From NCBI GenBank assembly GCA_036505015.1, contig DASXUC010000019.1:1-5444 (forward strand): a stretch of 5,444 nt of DNA, given 5' to 3'. The notes below the pieces were generated by a model. The model had not been told where the DNA came from, did not search any database, and saw only the letters and a list, made by a program, of their open reading frames with translations. Positions 1 through 5,444 of this stretch are shown here, in pieces. A program made the position numbers and the translations under genes. Source of the DNA: DASXUC01 sp036505015 (GTDB taxonomy: Bacteria; Sysuimicrobiota; Sysuimicrobiia; Sysuimicrobiales; Kaftiobacteriaceae). Positions within the stretch are counted from its first letter, which is position 1, and each line of letters begins with the position of its first letter.

Positions 1-157
1 CGATCGCGTCCCGGTGCATCCTCGTGCCGTAGCCTTTGTGCCGCGCAAAACCATACTCCGGATAATTGCGCGCCAGTTCGAGCATCATCCGGTCCCGGGT
101 CACTTTCGCCACGACCGATGCCGCTGCGATCGCGGCACACGGGCGTCGCCGTCCACG
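1..157 (-). pseudogene. rnhB: Ribonuclease HII 3' fragment, N-terminal part missing
   Basis: Read on the minus strand from about base 139 to the left edge, the frame gives CAAIAAASVVAKVTRDRMM followed by a stretch containing YPEYGFARHKGYGTRMH. This is the hallmark C-terminal half of RNase HII, which cuts RNA-DNA hybrids and removes misincorporated ribonucleotides (compare ISAASILAKVTRD and YGFAQHKGY in the E. coli enzyme). The frame is open only from base 157, just after an in-frame TGA at 158-160. The DEVGRG-type catalytic N-terminus and about 120 residues are absent: that space is taken by the operon to the right. Just before the conserved block, bases 139-150 encode GDAR in a neighbouring frame, matching the GDSR motif that carries a catalytic Asp in E. 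coli, so one base may also be missing near 137-141. The 3' end lies beyond the window. Family assignment is firm; whether this is a true pseudogene or a chimeric join is not known. Confidence 0.75.
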
Positions 158-167
158 TCAGATGCAG

Positions 168-296
168 CTACATCGCCTTGCGCAGCGCGCTCCCAGCCCA
201 GATCAACGAGATGGTAGCCAGGACGATCGAGACGGTGGACAAGGAGTCGTTTCCGGTCACCAGAAACGCTGCCAAGCCAATGATCCCGGTCAGCAC
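168..296 (-). CDS. Putative 42-residue two-helix membrane peptide
   Basis: I do not recognise a family. The GTG start at 294-296 overlaps the TGA of the phosphatase gene (290-292), matching the overlapping style of the whole operon, and the frame ends with TAG at 168-170. The product has two hydrophobic segments, about residues 1-14 (LTGIIGLAAFLVTG) and 22-38 (VSIVLATISLIWAGSAL), joined by a short polar turn (NDSLST) and ending in a basic tail (RKAM). That pattern fits a small integral membrane hairpin. Hydrophobic sequence continues slightly upstream of the GTG (GWFG), where the only other possible start in this frame is a CTG before a TAA, so the true start is uncertain. No strong ribosome binding site is seen; GGGATGG lies upstream. 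It could instead be a chance frame or the remnant of a larger gene disrupted at the rnhB junction. Confidence 0.42.
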   Translation of the reverse strand: MLTGIIGLAAFLVTGNDSLSTVSIVLATISLIWAGSALRKAM

Positions 297-802
297 CCCG
301 AACCATCCCAGCGTGGGAACTTAATGAAGTCGAGTACCTGCTTGAGCTCTGTGATGTCTCGGCCCATCTCCAGGGTGTGGATGGGTCCGACCGCAGCCAT
401 GACCCGCCGTAGGTGCATTGCGCGATCGTCGACGTACAGGACCTCGTCCGGCGCAAGAACGATCCCCTCAGATCGCAACTCATCCAAGAGGGCGGCAATC
501 GTCTTCTCCTTATATGGATGGAATTCGACCTTCGGCCGCGCAAAGAAGTCGGCAAGGTTCAATAGCTGGAGGATCTCAAAGACAGGTTCCGGGCGATTCC
601 AGCTGGCAATGGAAATCAGTACACCGCGCTCCCGCAGACCCTCTAGCAGCGCCCTCGCCCCCGGGAACAGCCGGATTTGGATACCATCAGCGTCTGCGAC
701 GGTCTCGTCGTTCGCGCGCGTGAACGGAGACCGCAATTCAGACACGTTGGGATGGTCCCACAATGTCAGGTCGCAATCCAGCACCACAAGCCTAACGGCC
801 AC
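290..802 (-). CDS. HAD-superfamily phosphatase (MDP-1-like, subfamily IIIC)
   Basis: A 170-residue protein with all four HAD motifs in order. Motif I is DCDLTLW (residues 9-15; nucleophile Asp9 and acid/base Asp11). Motif II is the Ser in ASWNRP (Ser67). A Lys in FHPYKEK (98 or 100) fits motif III, and motif IV is the Asp pair in LYVDDR (125-126). No cap domain insert is evident, and the size and DxDxTLW signature resemble magnesium-dependent phosphatase-1 and similar archaeal HAD-IIIC proteins. It should be a cytosolic Mg-dependent phosphomonoesterase. The GTG at 800-802 is chosen because it precedes the first strand (AVRLVVLDCD) directly and overlaps the hisIE stop by 11 bases; an ATG at 847 would add 15 low-complexity residues. 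Its place in the operon suggests it could dephosphorylate L-histidinol phosphate, the one late step with no other enzyme here. That role is inference; animal MDP-1 acts on fructosamine 6-phosphates and protein phosphotyrosine. Confidence 0.85.
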   Translation of the reverse strand: MAVRLVVLDCDLTLWDHPNVSELRSPFTRANDETVADADGIQIRLFPGARALLEGLRERGVLISIASWNRPEPVFEILQLLNLADFFARPKVEFHPYKEKTIAALLDELRSEGIVLAPDEVLYVDDRAMHLRRVMAAVGPIHTLEMGRDITELKQVLDFIKFPRWDGSGC

Positions 803-1415
803 GCCGCCGCCCCAACTCCCGCCGGACCGCATCGAGCTCGACCCCACGCTGTACCAGAAGCAGCCAAGTGTGGTATACGAGATCGGCCGCCTCCTCTGTT
901 ACCCGTTCATCGGATTCCTGGCGGGACGCACGCACGATCTCCTCGGCTTCCTCCAACACCTTTGCCCGCACCGCCTCCGGCCCACTCCGAAGCAGCGATG
1001 CCGTGTAACTCCCTTCCGGCATTTCCGCATGCCGCGACTTCAGGACCGCGAACAGGTCGTCGAAGATCCTGGCTTCGGAACCCGCTCCAGTGGTGGAACC
1101 GTCATCGGGGATGCGGCGAAAGAAGCACGATGTCGCTCCGGTATGACAGACAGACCCAGTCTGATCAACGAAGATCAGCAGCGCATCACCATCACAATCG
1201 ATCCTGATCTCCCGCAGCCGTTGCCGGTGGCCCGAAGTCTCTCCCTTTCGCCATAACTGCTGGCGGGAGCGACTCCAGTACCAGACATCGCCTGTTTCTT
1301 GTGTCCGCCGCAACGCCTCCTCGTTCATGTAGGCGAGCATCAGAACGTGACCGGTCGTCGCGTCCTGAGCAATCACCGGCACCAGCCCATCTCTGCCGAA
1401 CCGGACTTCAGCCAT
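792..1415 (-). CDS. hisIE: Bifunctional phosphoribosyl-AMP cyclohydrolase / phosphoribosyl-ATP pyrophosphatase
   Basis: This cytosolic fusion enzyme does steps 2 and 3 of histidine synthesis: the HisE domain hydrolyses PR-ATP to PR-AMP and pyrophosphate, and the HisI domain opens the adenine ring to give ProFAR. In the 207 residues, HisI spans about 1-104, with LMLAYMNEEAL (25-35), WRKGETSGH (55-63), the Mg-binding DCDGD (73-77) and the three zinc cysteines Cys74, Cys90 (in CHTG) and Cys97. HisE spans about 116-207, with the helical metal-binding block KVLEEAEE (152-159) and EEAADLVYH (174-182). A linker rich in Gly, Ser and Thr joins them. The ATG at 1413-1415 is preferred over the in-frame ATG at 1466 because HisI proteins begin this close to the first strand and GAGAGGGG sits 6 bases upstream. 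It overlaps the hisF end by 8 bases and the phosphatase start by 11. All key residues are intact. Confidence 0.96.
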   Translation of the reverse strand: MAEVRFGRDGLVPVIAQDATTGHVLMLAYMNEEALRRTQETGDVWYWSRSRQQLWRKGETSGHRQRLREIRIDCDGDALLIFVDQTGSVCHTGATSCFFRRIPDDGSTTGAGSEARIFDDLFAVLKSRHAEMPEGSYTASLLRSGPEAVRAKVLEEAEEIVRASRQESDERVTEEAADLVYHTWLLLVQRGVELDAVRRELGRRRGR

Positions 1416-2193
1416 GTGCCGCCCCTCTCGTACCGGCAGGAGGACGTACCGGAACGCTGTGCGCATCGAGAAATGCCTTGATCGCAGCGACGGTCAGCTC
1501 ACGTCGGTGGAAAATTCCGGCGGCAAGCGCCGCATCGGCTTGTGCTTCGGTGAACACCTCCAGGAAATGTGCGGACGACCCTGCCCCGCCTGATGCCACG
1601 ACAGGAATAGGCACGGTATTTGCGACGGCGCTCGTCAGCGCCAGATCGAATCCGAATCCGGTGCCGTCCCGATCGATACTGGTGAGCAGGATCTCGCCCG
1701 CACCCAGCGCGGCGACCCGGCGTGCCCATCCGACCGCGTCGAGTCCCGCCGGCCTCCGGCCGCCGTGCGTATAGACTTCCCACTCTTGACCGCCGCGGCC
1801 CGCGTCAATCGCCACCACGATGCACTGGCTACCGAACCGTTCCGCCGCTTCTGCCACAAGTTCTGGACGGCGCACAGCCGCCGTGTTGATACCGACCTTG
1901 TCCGCGCCGGCCAGCAACAGTGCGCGAATGTCTTCGATCGTGCCGATTCCCCCACCCACAGTCAGTGGAATGAAGGCCGCTTCCGCCGTGCGGCGAACGA
2001 CGTCGAGAATGGCGCGGCGGCCTTCCACCGACGCCATGATATCGAGGAACACGATTTCGTCCGCCCCCTCTGCCTCGTACCGCGCCGCGAGTTCGACCGG
2101 ATCGCCAGCGTCTGTGAGATCGAGGAAGTGAACCCCCTTCACCACCCTACCGTCCTTGACGTCAAGACAGGCAATAACCCGTTTAGTGAGCAC
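1408..2193 (-). CDS. hisF: Imidazole glycerol phosphate synthase, cyclase subunit HisF
   Basis: HisF is the (beta/alpha)8-barrel cyclase that, with HisH, uses ammonia and PRFAR to form imidazole glycerol phosphate and AICAR. The 261-residue protein begins LTKRVIACLDVKDG and has the two catalytic aspartates at the family positions, Asp11 (CLDVKDG) and Asp130 (AIDAGRG). Phosphate-binding elements are GGGIG (80-84), SIDRDGTG (172-179) and ASGGAG (200-205). The GTG at 2191-2193 is the family start and follows GGGGAG; an ATG further upstream (2304) would add 37 non-homologous residues from within hisA. It overlaps hisA by 11 bases. The barrel should end near VPVR (residue 250). The last 11 residues, PPAGTRGAAHG, look like a short tail created by the sequence that also carries the hisIE ribosome binding site and start, so the protein is slightly longer than usual. 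HisF and HisH should form a heterodimer with an ammonia tunnel. Confidence 0.97.
   Translation of the reverse strand: MLTKRVIACLDVKDGRVVKGVHFLDLTDAGDPVELAARYEAEGADEIVFLDIMASVEGRRAILDVVRRTAEAAFIPLTVGGGIGTIEDIRALLLAGADKVGINTAAVRRPELVAEAAERFGSQCIVVAIDAGRGGQEWEVYTHGGRRPAGLDAVGWARRVAALGAGEILLTSIDRDGTGFGFDLALTSAVANTVPIPVVASGGAGSSAHFLEVFTEAQADAALAAGIFHRRELTVAAIKAFLDAHSVPVRPPAGTRGAAHG
1422..1429 (-). promoter_or_regulatory. Shine-Dalgarno site of hisIE
   Basis: GAGAGGGG on the minus strand, 6 bases before the ATG at 1415 and inside the 3' end of hisF. It supports the short hisIE start rather than the ATG at 1466. Confidence 0.65.
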
Positions 2194-2902
2194 TCCTGTC
2201 TCCCCATCGCGCCAGCACTCTCTGCAACTCCAACCGCCCTTCGTACAGCGCGCGCCCCAGAATGGCACCCGCCGCTCCGGCGTCTTGGAGCGACGCCAGG
2301 TCATCTTCTGTGGTGATCCCTCCCGCGGCCATGATGGAGGCGCCGACCTGCTCCCGAAACTCGCGCACCGCGTCGAGGTTTGGACCTTCCATCATGCCGT
2401 CCCGGGAAACGTCGGTGAGAATGAACCAGCGCACGCCGACCGCGGCAAGCCTGCCACCCACCACGACGGGATAGTCTGAGGTCTGTGCGGTCCAGCCTTC
2501 GGTGACGATCCGGCCATCCTTCACATCGAGCGCCACGGCGATCTTGTCACCGAACTCCGCCGCAGCCCGCGGAGCAAGTGTCCGTGCGGCCGTGCCCAAC
2601 ACAACACGCTTCGCGCCAACGGCCAGAGCCAGCCGCACATCATCAATCGTGCGGAATCCACCGCCCACCTGCACCGGAATGTCCACGGTCGCAATGAGGC
2701 GGGCGATCAGGTCCCATTGCACGGGGCGGCCCGCAAACGCGCCGTCGAGGTCGACCACGTGCAGCCAGCGGGCCCCACGCGTCTGCCACCTGCTGGCGAC
2801 CTCGACCGGGTCGTCGGCATAGCGGAGTTCAGCCGCTGGCTGACCCCGGACGAGCCGCACACAGCGACCTCCTCGAATATCGATCGCGGGAAGAATGAGC
2901 AC
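2183..2902 (-). CDS. hisA: ProFAR isomerase HisA
   Basis: HisA performs the Amadori rearrangement of the aminoaldose ProFAR to the aminoketose PRFAR in the cytosol. The 239-residue protein is a (beta/alpha)8 barrel related to HisF. It starts LILPAIDIRGGRCVRL, with catalytic Asp8, and has the second catalytic Asp126 in ALDVKDG. Phosphate-binding loops are visible at GGG (80-82), GT (103-104), GGIT (194-197) and GRA (216-218), with TDVSRDG at 163-169. The GTG at 2900-2902 is chosen because family members begin exactly here; the open frame extends to an ATG at 3028, but the added 42 residues are the hisH gene read out of frame. The gap to hisH is 5 bases and no strong Shine-Dalgarno is seen. The stop is TAA (2183-2185). 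Some actinobacterial homologues (PriA) also serve tryptophan synthesis; nothing here requires that. Confidence 0.96.
   Translation of the reverse strand: MLILPAIDIRGGRCVRLVRGQPAAELRYADDPVEVASRWQTRGARWLHVVDLDGAFAGRPVQWDLIARLIATVDIPVQVGGGFRTIDDVRLALAVGAKRVVLGTAARTLAPRAAAEFGDKIAVALDVKDGRIVTEGWTAQTSDYPVVVGGRLAAVGVRWFILTDVSRDGMMEGPNLDAVREFREQVGASIMAAGGITTEDDLASLQDAGAAGAILGRALYEGRLELQRVLARWGDRSAH
2200..2205 (-). promoter_or_regulatory. Shine-Dalgarno site of hisF
   Basis: GGGGAG on the minus strand, 6 bases before the GTG start of hisF and within the 3' end of hisA. It supports the GTG at 2193 over upstream starts. A second AGGA directly abuts the GTG and is too close to act. Confidence 0.65.
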
Positions 2903-2907
2903 GGACG

Positions 2908-3546
2908 TCAGGCCCCAGATGGAACGGCACGAACGTTGGCGCACCACGCGATGACGCCCTGGAGCAGCCGCTGCCCGACCGCCCCACTTTTCTCGGGGTG
3001 GAACTGCATACCCAGGATGCATCCACACCGCACCGCGGCGGGAACCTCCATGCCGTAGCGCACGCTCGCCGCGACCACCGCCGCGTCGGCCGGCCGGACG
3101 AGGTAGGAGTGCGCAAAATAGAAGAACGCCTGATCCACGACGTCAAACGGCCGCCCGGGGCGCGGGACGACCTGATTCCAGCCCATATGCGGAACTTTCA
3201 GTCCCGACGGCAGCCGGCCGACATCGCCTTGGAGCAGGCCTAGACCGCGGACCCCATCACTCTCTTCACTCGACTCGAACAGCAGCTGCATCCCCAGGCA
3301 CACACCGATCAATGGAACGCCGGCGTCCACCTGGCCGCGGAGCCACGCAGGGAACCCCGCGGCTTCCAGCCGCTGCATGGCCGCACCGAACGCACCGACG
3401 CCGGGGAGGAGAACGGCGTCGCAGCCCCCTGCCTCCTGTGGCGTGGGCGCCAGGACGACGTCCGCCCCGGCCAGGGTGAGTGCCGTGGCGATGCTGCGCA
3501 GGTTGCCCGCCTCGTAGTCGATTATTGCAACCCGGAGGGCGTCCAT
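2908..3546 (-). CDS. hisH: Imidazole glycerol phosphate synthase, glutaminase subunit HisH
   Basis: HisH is the class I (triad) glutamine amidotransferase that hydrolyses glutamine and passes ammonia to HisF. The 212-residue protein begins LRVAIIDYEAGNLRSI. It has the oxyanion-strand motif PGVGAF (48-53), the nucleophile elbow GVCLGMQ with Cys83, PHMGWN (119-124), the FYFAHSY strand (142-148) and QFHPEKS with His183 and Glu185 completing the triad. Length matches the family. The ATG at 3544-3546 follows the hisB stop by a single base, and AAAGGGG (3557-3563) lies 10 bases upstream inside the hisB end. Only hisA separates it from its partner hisF. Confidence 0.97.
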   Translation of the reverse strand: MDALRVAIIDYEAGNLRSIATALTLAGADVVLAPTPQEAGGCDAVLLPGVGAFGAAMQRLEAAGFPAWLRGQVDAGVPLIGVCLGMQLLFESSEESDGVRGLGLLQGDVGRLPSGLKVPHMGWNQVVPRPGRPFDVVDQAFFYFAHSYLVRPADAAVVAASVRYGMEVPAAVRCGCILGMQFHPEKSGAVGQRLLQGVIAWCANVRAVPSGA

Positions 3547-3547
3547 C

Positions 3548-4129
3548 TCACAACCGCCCCTTTGTCGACGGAATGTCGTCGCGGACCACTTGCGTGGCGG
3601 CCCGCAGCATGATGCCGACGCCCTTGAATGCCGCTTCGATGATGTGATGCGTATTGCGGCCGTGCTCGGACACCAGGTGCAGCGTCACAGCGGCGTGCGC
3701 GACGAACGCGCGGAAGAATTCTTCACTGAGGTCCGATGGGAACGTGCCCAGCATCACCCGCTGCGCCGGCAAGCCGTAGTGGAGGAACGACCGTCCCCCG
3801 ACGTCGATGGCGGCGAGGACCAGCGCGTCGTCCATGGCAACGTGCAGCGAGGCGTACCTCGCGATCCCGCGGCCGTCGCCAACAGCCGCGCGCACCGCCT
3901 GCCCCAACGCGATCCCGACGTCCTCCACCATATGGTGGGCATCAACGTCCAGGTCGCCGCGGGCGTCGATATGCACATCGAACCGACCATGAGTGCCGAA
4001 CTGGCTGAGCATGTGGTCGAAGAACGGCACGCCGGTATCGACCGACACTTCGCCACTTCCCTCGAGATCAATCGACACCGAGACGCCTGTCTCCGACGTC
4101 GTGCGAGTGACCTGCCCGACCCGACTCAT
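3548..4129 (-). CDS. hisB: Imidazoleglycerol-phosphate dehydratase (single-domain HisB)
   Basis: HisB removes water from imidazole glycerol phosphate to give imidazole acetol phosphate, using a di-manganese site in a 24-subunit assembly. The 193-residue protein has the two internal half-repeats typical of the enzyme. Metal-binding motifs are FFDHML (36-41), DAHHMVEDVG (63-72) and NTHHIIEAAFK (159-169), and HAAVTLHL lies at 145-152. It closes with the family tail IPSTKGRL. This is the monofunctional form: the N-terminal HAD histidinol-phosphatase domain of enteric HisB is absent, so that reaction must come from another gene. The ATG overlaps the hisC stop (ATGA, 4126-4129) and is preceded by a perfect GGAGGAG at 5 bases. 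Confidence 0.98.
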   Translation of the reverse strand: MSRVGQVTRTTSETGVSVSIDLEGSGEVSVDTGVPFFDHMLSQFGTHGRFDVHIDARGDLDVDAHHMVEDVGIALGQAVRAAVGDGRGIARYASLHVAMDDALVLAAIDVGGRSFLHYGLPAQRVMLGTFPSDLSEEFFRAFVAHAAVTLHLVSEHGRNTHHIIEAAFKGVGIMLRAATQVVRDDIPSTKGRL

Positions 4130-5205
4130 CGCGTCTCCTCCAGGGCGGCGCCTAGCGCGTCAAGAAAGCAGTCGTTCTCCCGTGGCGTCCCGACGGTCAC
4201 GCGCAGGCATCGATCCAACAGCGGCACCCGCGACACATCGCGCACAAGCACCCCCCGATGCAGCAATGCCTCGAACACCCCGGCTGCACTATAGGGGGTA
4301 CGGAACAGCGCGAAGTTGGTTTCGGTTGGAAACACCTCGACCCCGGGAAGCGCGCGCAGACCGCCTTCGATCCGGCGTCGTTCGTCCACGATTCTCTGGA
4401 CTCGGGCACTCATCAGGTCCGGACGCCTCAGTGCCGCGCGGGCGGTCTCCTGCGCAAAGAGGCTGAGGTTGTACGGGGGCAGCGCCTTGCCCACCGCTGC
4501 GATAACAGGTTCAGAACCTATGATCCAGCCAACGCGCACTCCCGCCAAGCCAAACGCCTTGGAGAACGTCCGTAATACTGCAAGGTTGGGGCGACTGCGG
4601 ACGTTGGACACAAACGACTCGTCGACAAAATCTCCATACGCCTCATCCACAACCACCAGTCCCGCCGCGGCGTCCAGCACGGCTTCGATCCCCAGACTGT
4701 CAAATCGGTTTCCGGTGGGGTTGTTCGGCGAGGCGATGACCGTCAGTGCGGCGTCCGGACGCGCGACGGCCGATCGCATCGCCTCGACATCGAGCGAGAA
4801 ATCCTGCCGCAGCCGGACCTGTTGCACTCTGGCGCCACCGACGACGGCCAGAACCGGCACCATGGAATAGCCCGGCACGGTAGTGACGACCGTCCGGCCT
4901 GAAGCGAAGGCCTGCACAAGGGCCAGCAGGGCTTCGTTCGACCCGTTCGTCGCGGCGACCATACCTGGTGACACTCCGACAACGGCAGCGAGGGCCTCTC
5001 GTAGCGGCTGCGCATCGACGGGTGGATAGCGGTTCCAGGGTAAGCGTTCCAGCTCTCGCAACACGTCCGCCTTGAGCTCCGCCGGCCAATCGTCCGGACT
5101 CTCATTCTGATTGAGCTTCACGCCTGCCGTCTGCGGGAGGCGGTATGCCGTGAGCAGCTCAATCTCCGGACGTGCCTTGACCGACATCGATGGGATCCAG
5201 CTCAT
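4126..5205 (-). CDS. hisC: Histidinol-phosphate aminotransferase
   Basis: HisC is a fold-type I PLP enzyme that transfers an amino group from glutamate to imidazole acetol phosphate, giving L-histidinol phosphate. The 359-residue protein has KLNQNESP (30-37), ATNGSNEAL (85-93), SPNNPTGN (159-166), DEAYGDF (187-193), the PLP-lysine motif TFSKAFGLAG with Lys216, then VRVGW (Arg224) and the substrate-binding LRVTVG with Arg335. Length is normal. The ATG at 5205 overlaps the hisD stop as ATGA (5202-5205); a second in-frame ATG six codons later (MSVKARPEI) is a possible start, and neither has a clear Shine-Dalgarno, so translation probably depends on coupling with hisD. HisC-like proteins can be hard to separate from other class II aminotransferases, but the operon settles this one. 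Confidence 0.97.
   Translation of the reverse strand: MSWIPSMSVKARPEIELLTAYRLPQTAGVKLNQNESPDDWPAELKADVLRELERLPWNRYPPVDAQPLREALAAVVGVSPGMVAATNGSNEALLALVQAFASGRTVVTTVPGYSMVPVLAVVGGARVQQVRLRQDFSLDVEAMRSAVARPDAALTVIASPNNPTGNRFDSLGIEAVLDAAAGLVVVDEAYGDFVDESFVSNVRSRPNLAVLRTFSKAFGLAGVRVGWIIGSEPVIAAVGKALPPYNLSLFAQETARAALRRPDLMSARVQRIVDERRRIEGGLRALPGVEVFPTETNFALFRTPYSAAGVFEALLHRGVLVRDVSRVPLLDRCLRVTVGTPRENDCFLDALGAALEETR
4135..4141 (-). promoter_or_regulatory. Shine-Dalgarno site of hisB
   Basis: GGAGGAG on the minus strand, 5 bases before the hisB ATG and inside the last codons of hisC (Glu-Glu of EETR). It is the strongest ribosome binding site in the window and fixes the hisB start. It also suggests hisB is translated efficiently relative to its neighbours, though that is inference. 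Confidence 0.85.
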
Positions 5206-5444
5206 CGTTCGATCACCGCCATCACGTGTGCCGGGAATCCCTCATAGTTGCCCAGTGCCTCGACCACAGGTCGGACGGCGGCTAAGCCGGCGGCGTCGAG
5301 CCGAGCGACTGAGGTGACCTTGAGAAATGACAGCACGGTGATCCCGGAGTCCACGGCCGCTGTGCCACCGGTCGGAAGGACCGCCGGCACGCCGATCGCA
5401 TAGTTGCCGGCGGAAAACGGCGTCTGCTGCCCCAGCAGGATTTC
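5202..5444 (-). CDS. hisD: Histidinol dehydrogenase, C-terminal 80 residues (partial)
   Basis: HisD is a zinc enzyme that oxidises L-histidinol to L-histidine in two NAD-dependent steps. Only the last 80 residues are inside the window; the frame is open to the right edge. The visible part, beginning EILLGQQTPFSAGNYAIG, carries the conserved TPFSAGNYA block, then AVLPTGGTA and SGITVLSFLKVTSV, and ends with EGFPAHVMAVIER. The His in PAH matches the zinc-ligand His near the C-terminus of the E. coli enzyme (His419). The catalytic Glu-His pair and the other zinc ligands lie upstream, outside the window. The stop TGA overlaps the hisC ATG. Confidence 0.96.
   Translation of the reverse strand, partial: EILLGQQTPFSAGNYAIGVPAVLPTGGTAAVDSGITVLSFLKVTSVARLDAAGLAAVRPVVEALGNYEGFPAHVMAVIER

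Noticed and set aside
126..133. GCGATCGC octamer, like the HIP1 repeat of cyanobacteria, with further CGATCG sites in the window
   Set aside because: The exact octamer was noticed only here, inside the rnhB coding remnant. The scattered CGATCG hexamers are unremarkable at this GC content.
139..168. Possible transcription terminator after the last operon gene
   Set aside because: I found no GC-rich hairpin followed by a T-run on the minus strand in this short stretch.
66..1256. A 396-codon open frame on the plus strand, opposite the HAD gene and hisIE
   Set aside because: It lies antisense to two genes with intact family motifs, and its product is low in complexity, rich in Arg, Ser and Pro, with no recognisable domain. 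Long antisense frames are common in GC-rich coding DNA.
2194..2304. Upstream extension of hisF to an ATG at 2304
   Set aside because: The added 37 residues are hisA read in another frame and match no HisF N-terminus; the GTG at 2193 has a Shine-Dalgarno and the family start.
2903..3028. Upstream extension of hisA to an ATG at 3028
   Set aside because: The extra 42 residues overlap the hisH C-terminal coding region, including its catalytic His-Glu motif in another frame, and do not resemble HisA.
3925..3938. Perfect 14-base palindrome CCACCATATGGTGG
   Set aside because: It falls inside hisB on the codons for the metal-binding HHMVE motif; CAC CAT ATG GTG is self-complementary by codon choice, so an operator is not needed to explain it.

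Overview
The window holds most of a histidine biosynthesis operon from a GC-rich bacterium, transcribed entirely on the minus strand (right to left). In transcription order: the 3' end of hisD (running off the right edge), hisC, hisB, hisH, hisA, hisF, a fused hisIE, a small HAD-type phosphatase gene, a possible 42-residue two-helix membrane peptide, and finally a truncated 3' piece of rnhB (ribonuclease HII) that runs off the left edge. A bacterial host is inferred from the hisI-hisE fusion, Shine-Dalgarno motifs such as GGAGGAG before hisB, GTG starts and the RNase HII type. Phylum cannot be fixed from this stretch. The compact order D-C-B-H-A-F-IE with a single-domain hisB is known from several non-enteric phyla.

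Layout: 5202-5444 hisD (partial); 4126-5205 hisC; 3548-4129 hisB; 2908-3546 hisH; 2183-2902 hisA; 1408-2193 hisF; 792-1415 hisIE; 290-802 HAD phosphatase; 168-296 putative membrane mini-protein; 1-157 rnhB remnant. Each of the eight junctions from hisD to the mini-protein is an overlap of 4-11 bases or a gap of at most 5 bases, so the genes look like one translationally coupled transcript. No promoter or terminator is visible inside it. The promoter, and probably hisG, should lie beyond the right edge.

Together the genes cover the pathway except the first step (HisG) and the dephosphorylation of histidinol phosphate. HisIE makes the second and third steps, HisA the fourth, HisH and HisF together the fifth, HisB the sixth, HisC the seventh and HisD the last two. 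HisB here has only the dehydratase domain and lacks the phosphatase domain of the enteric protein. The HAD phosphatase whose start codon overlaps the hisIE stop is therefore a reasonable candidate for the missing histidinol-phosphatase, although its subfamily (MDP-1-like, HAD-IIIC) is not the one classically assigned that job.

The left end is the odd part. The last 45 or so visible residues are clearly the C-terminal region of RNase HII, but the sequence that should encode its N-terminal two thirds is replaced by the end of the his operon. This is either a real rearrangement that left a pseudogene or an assembly chimera.
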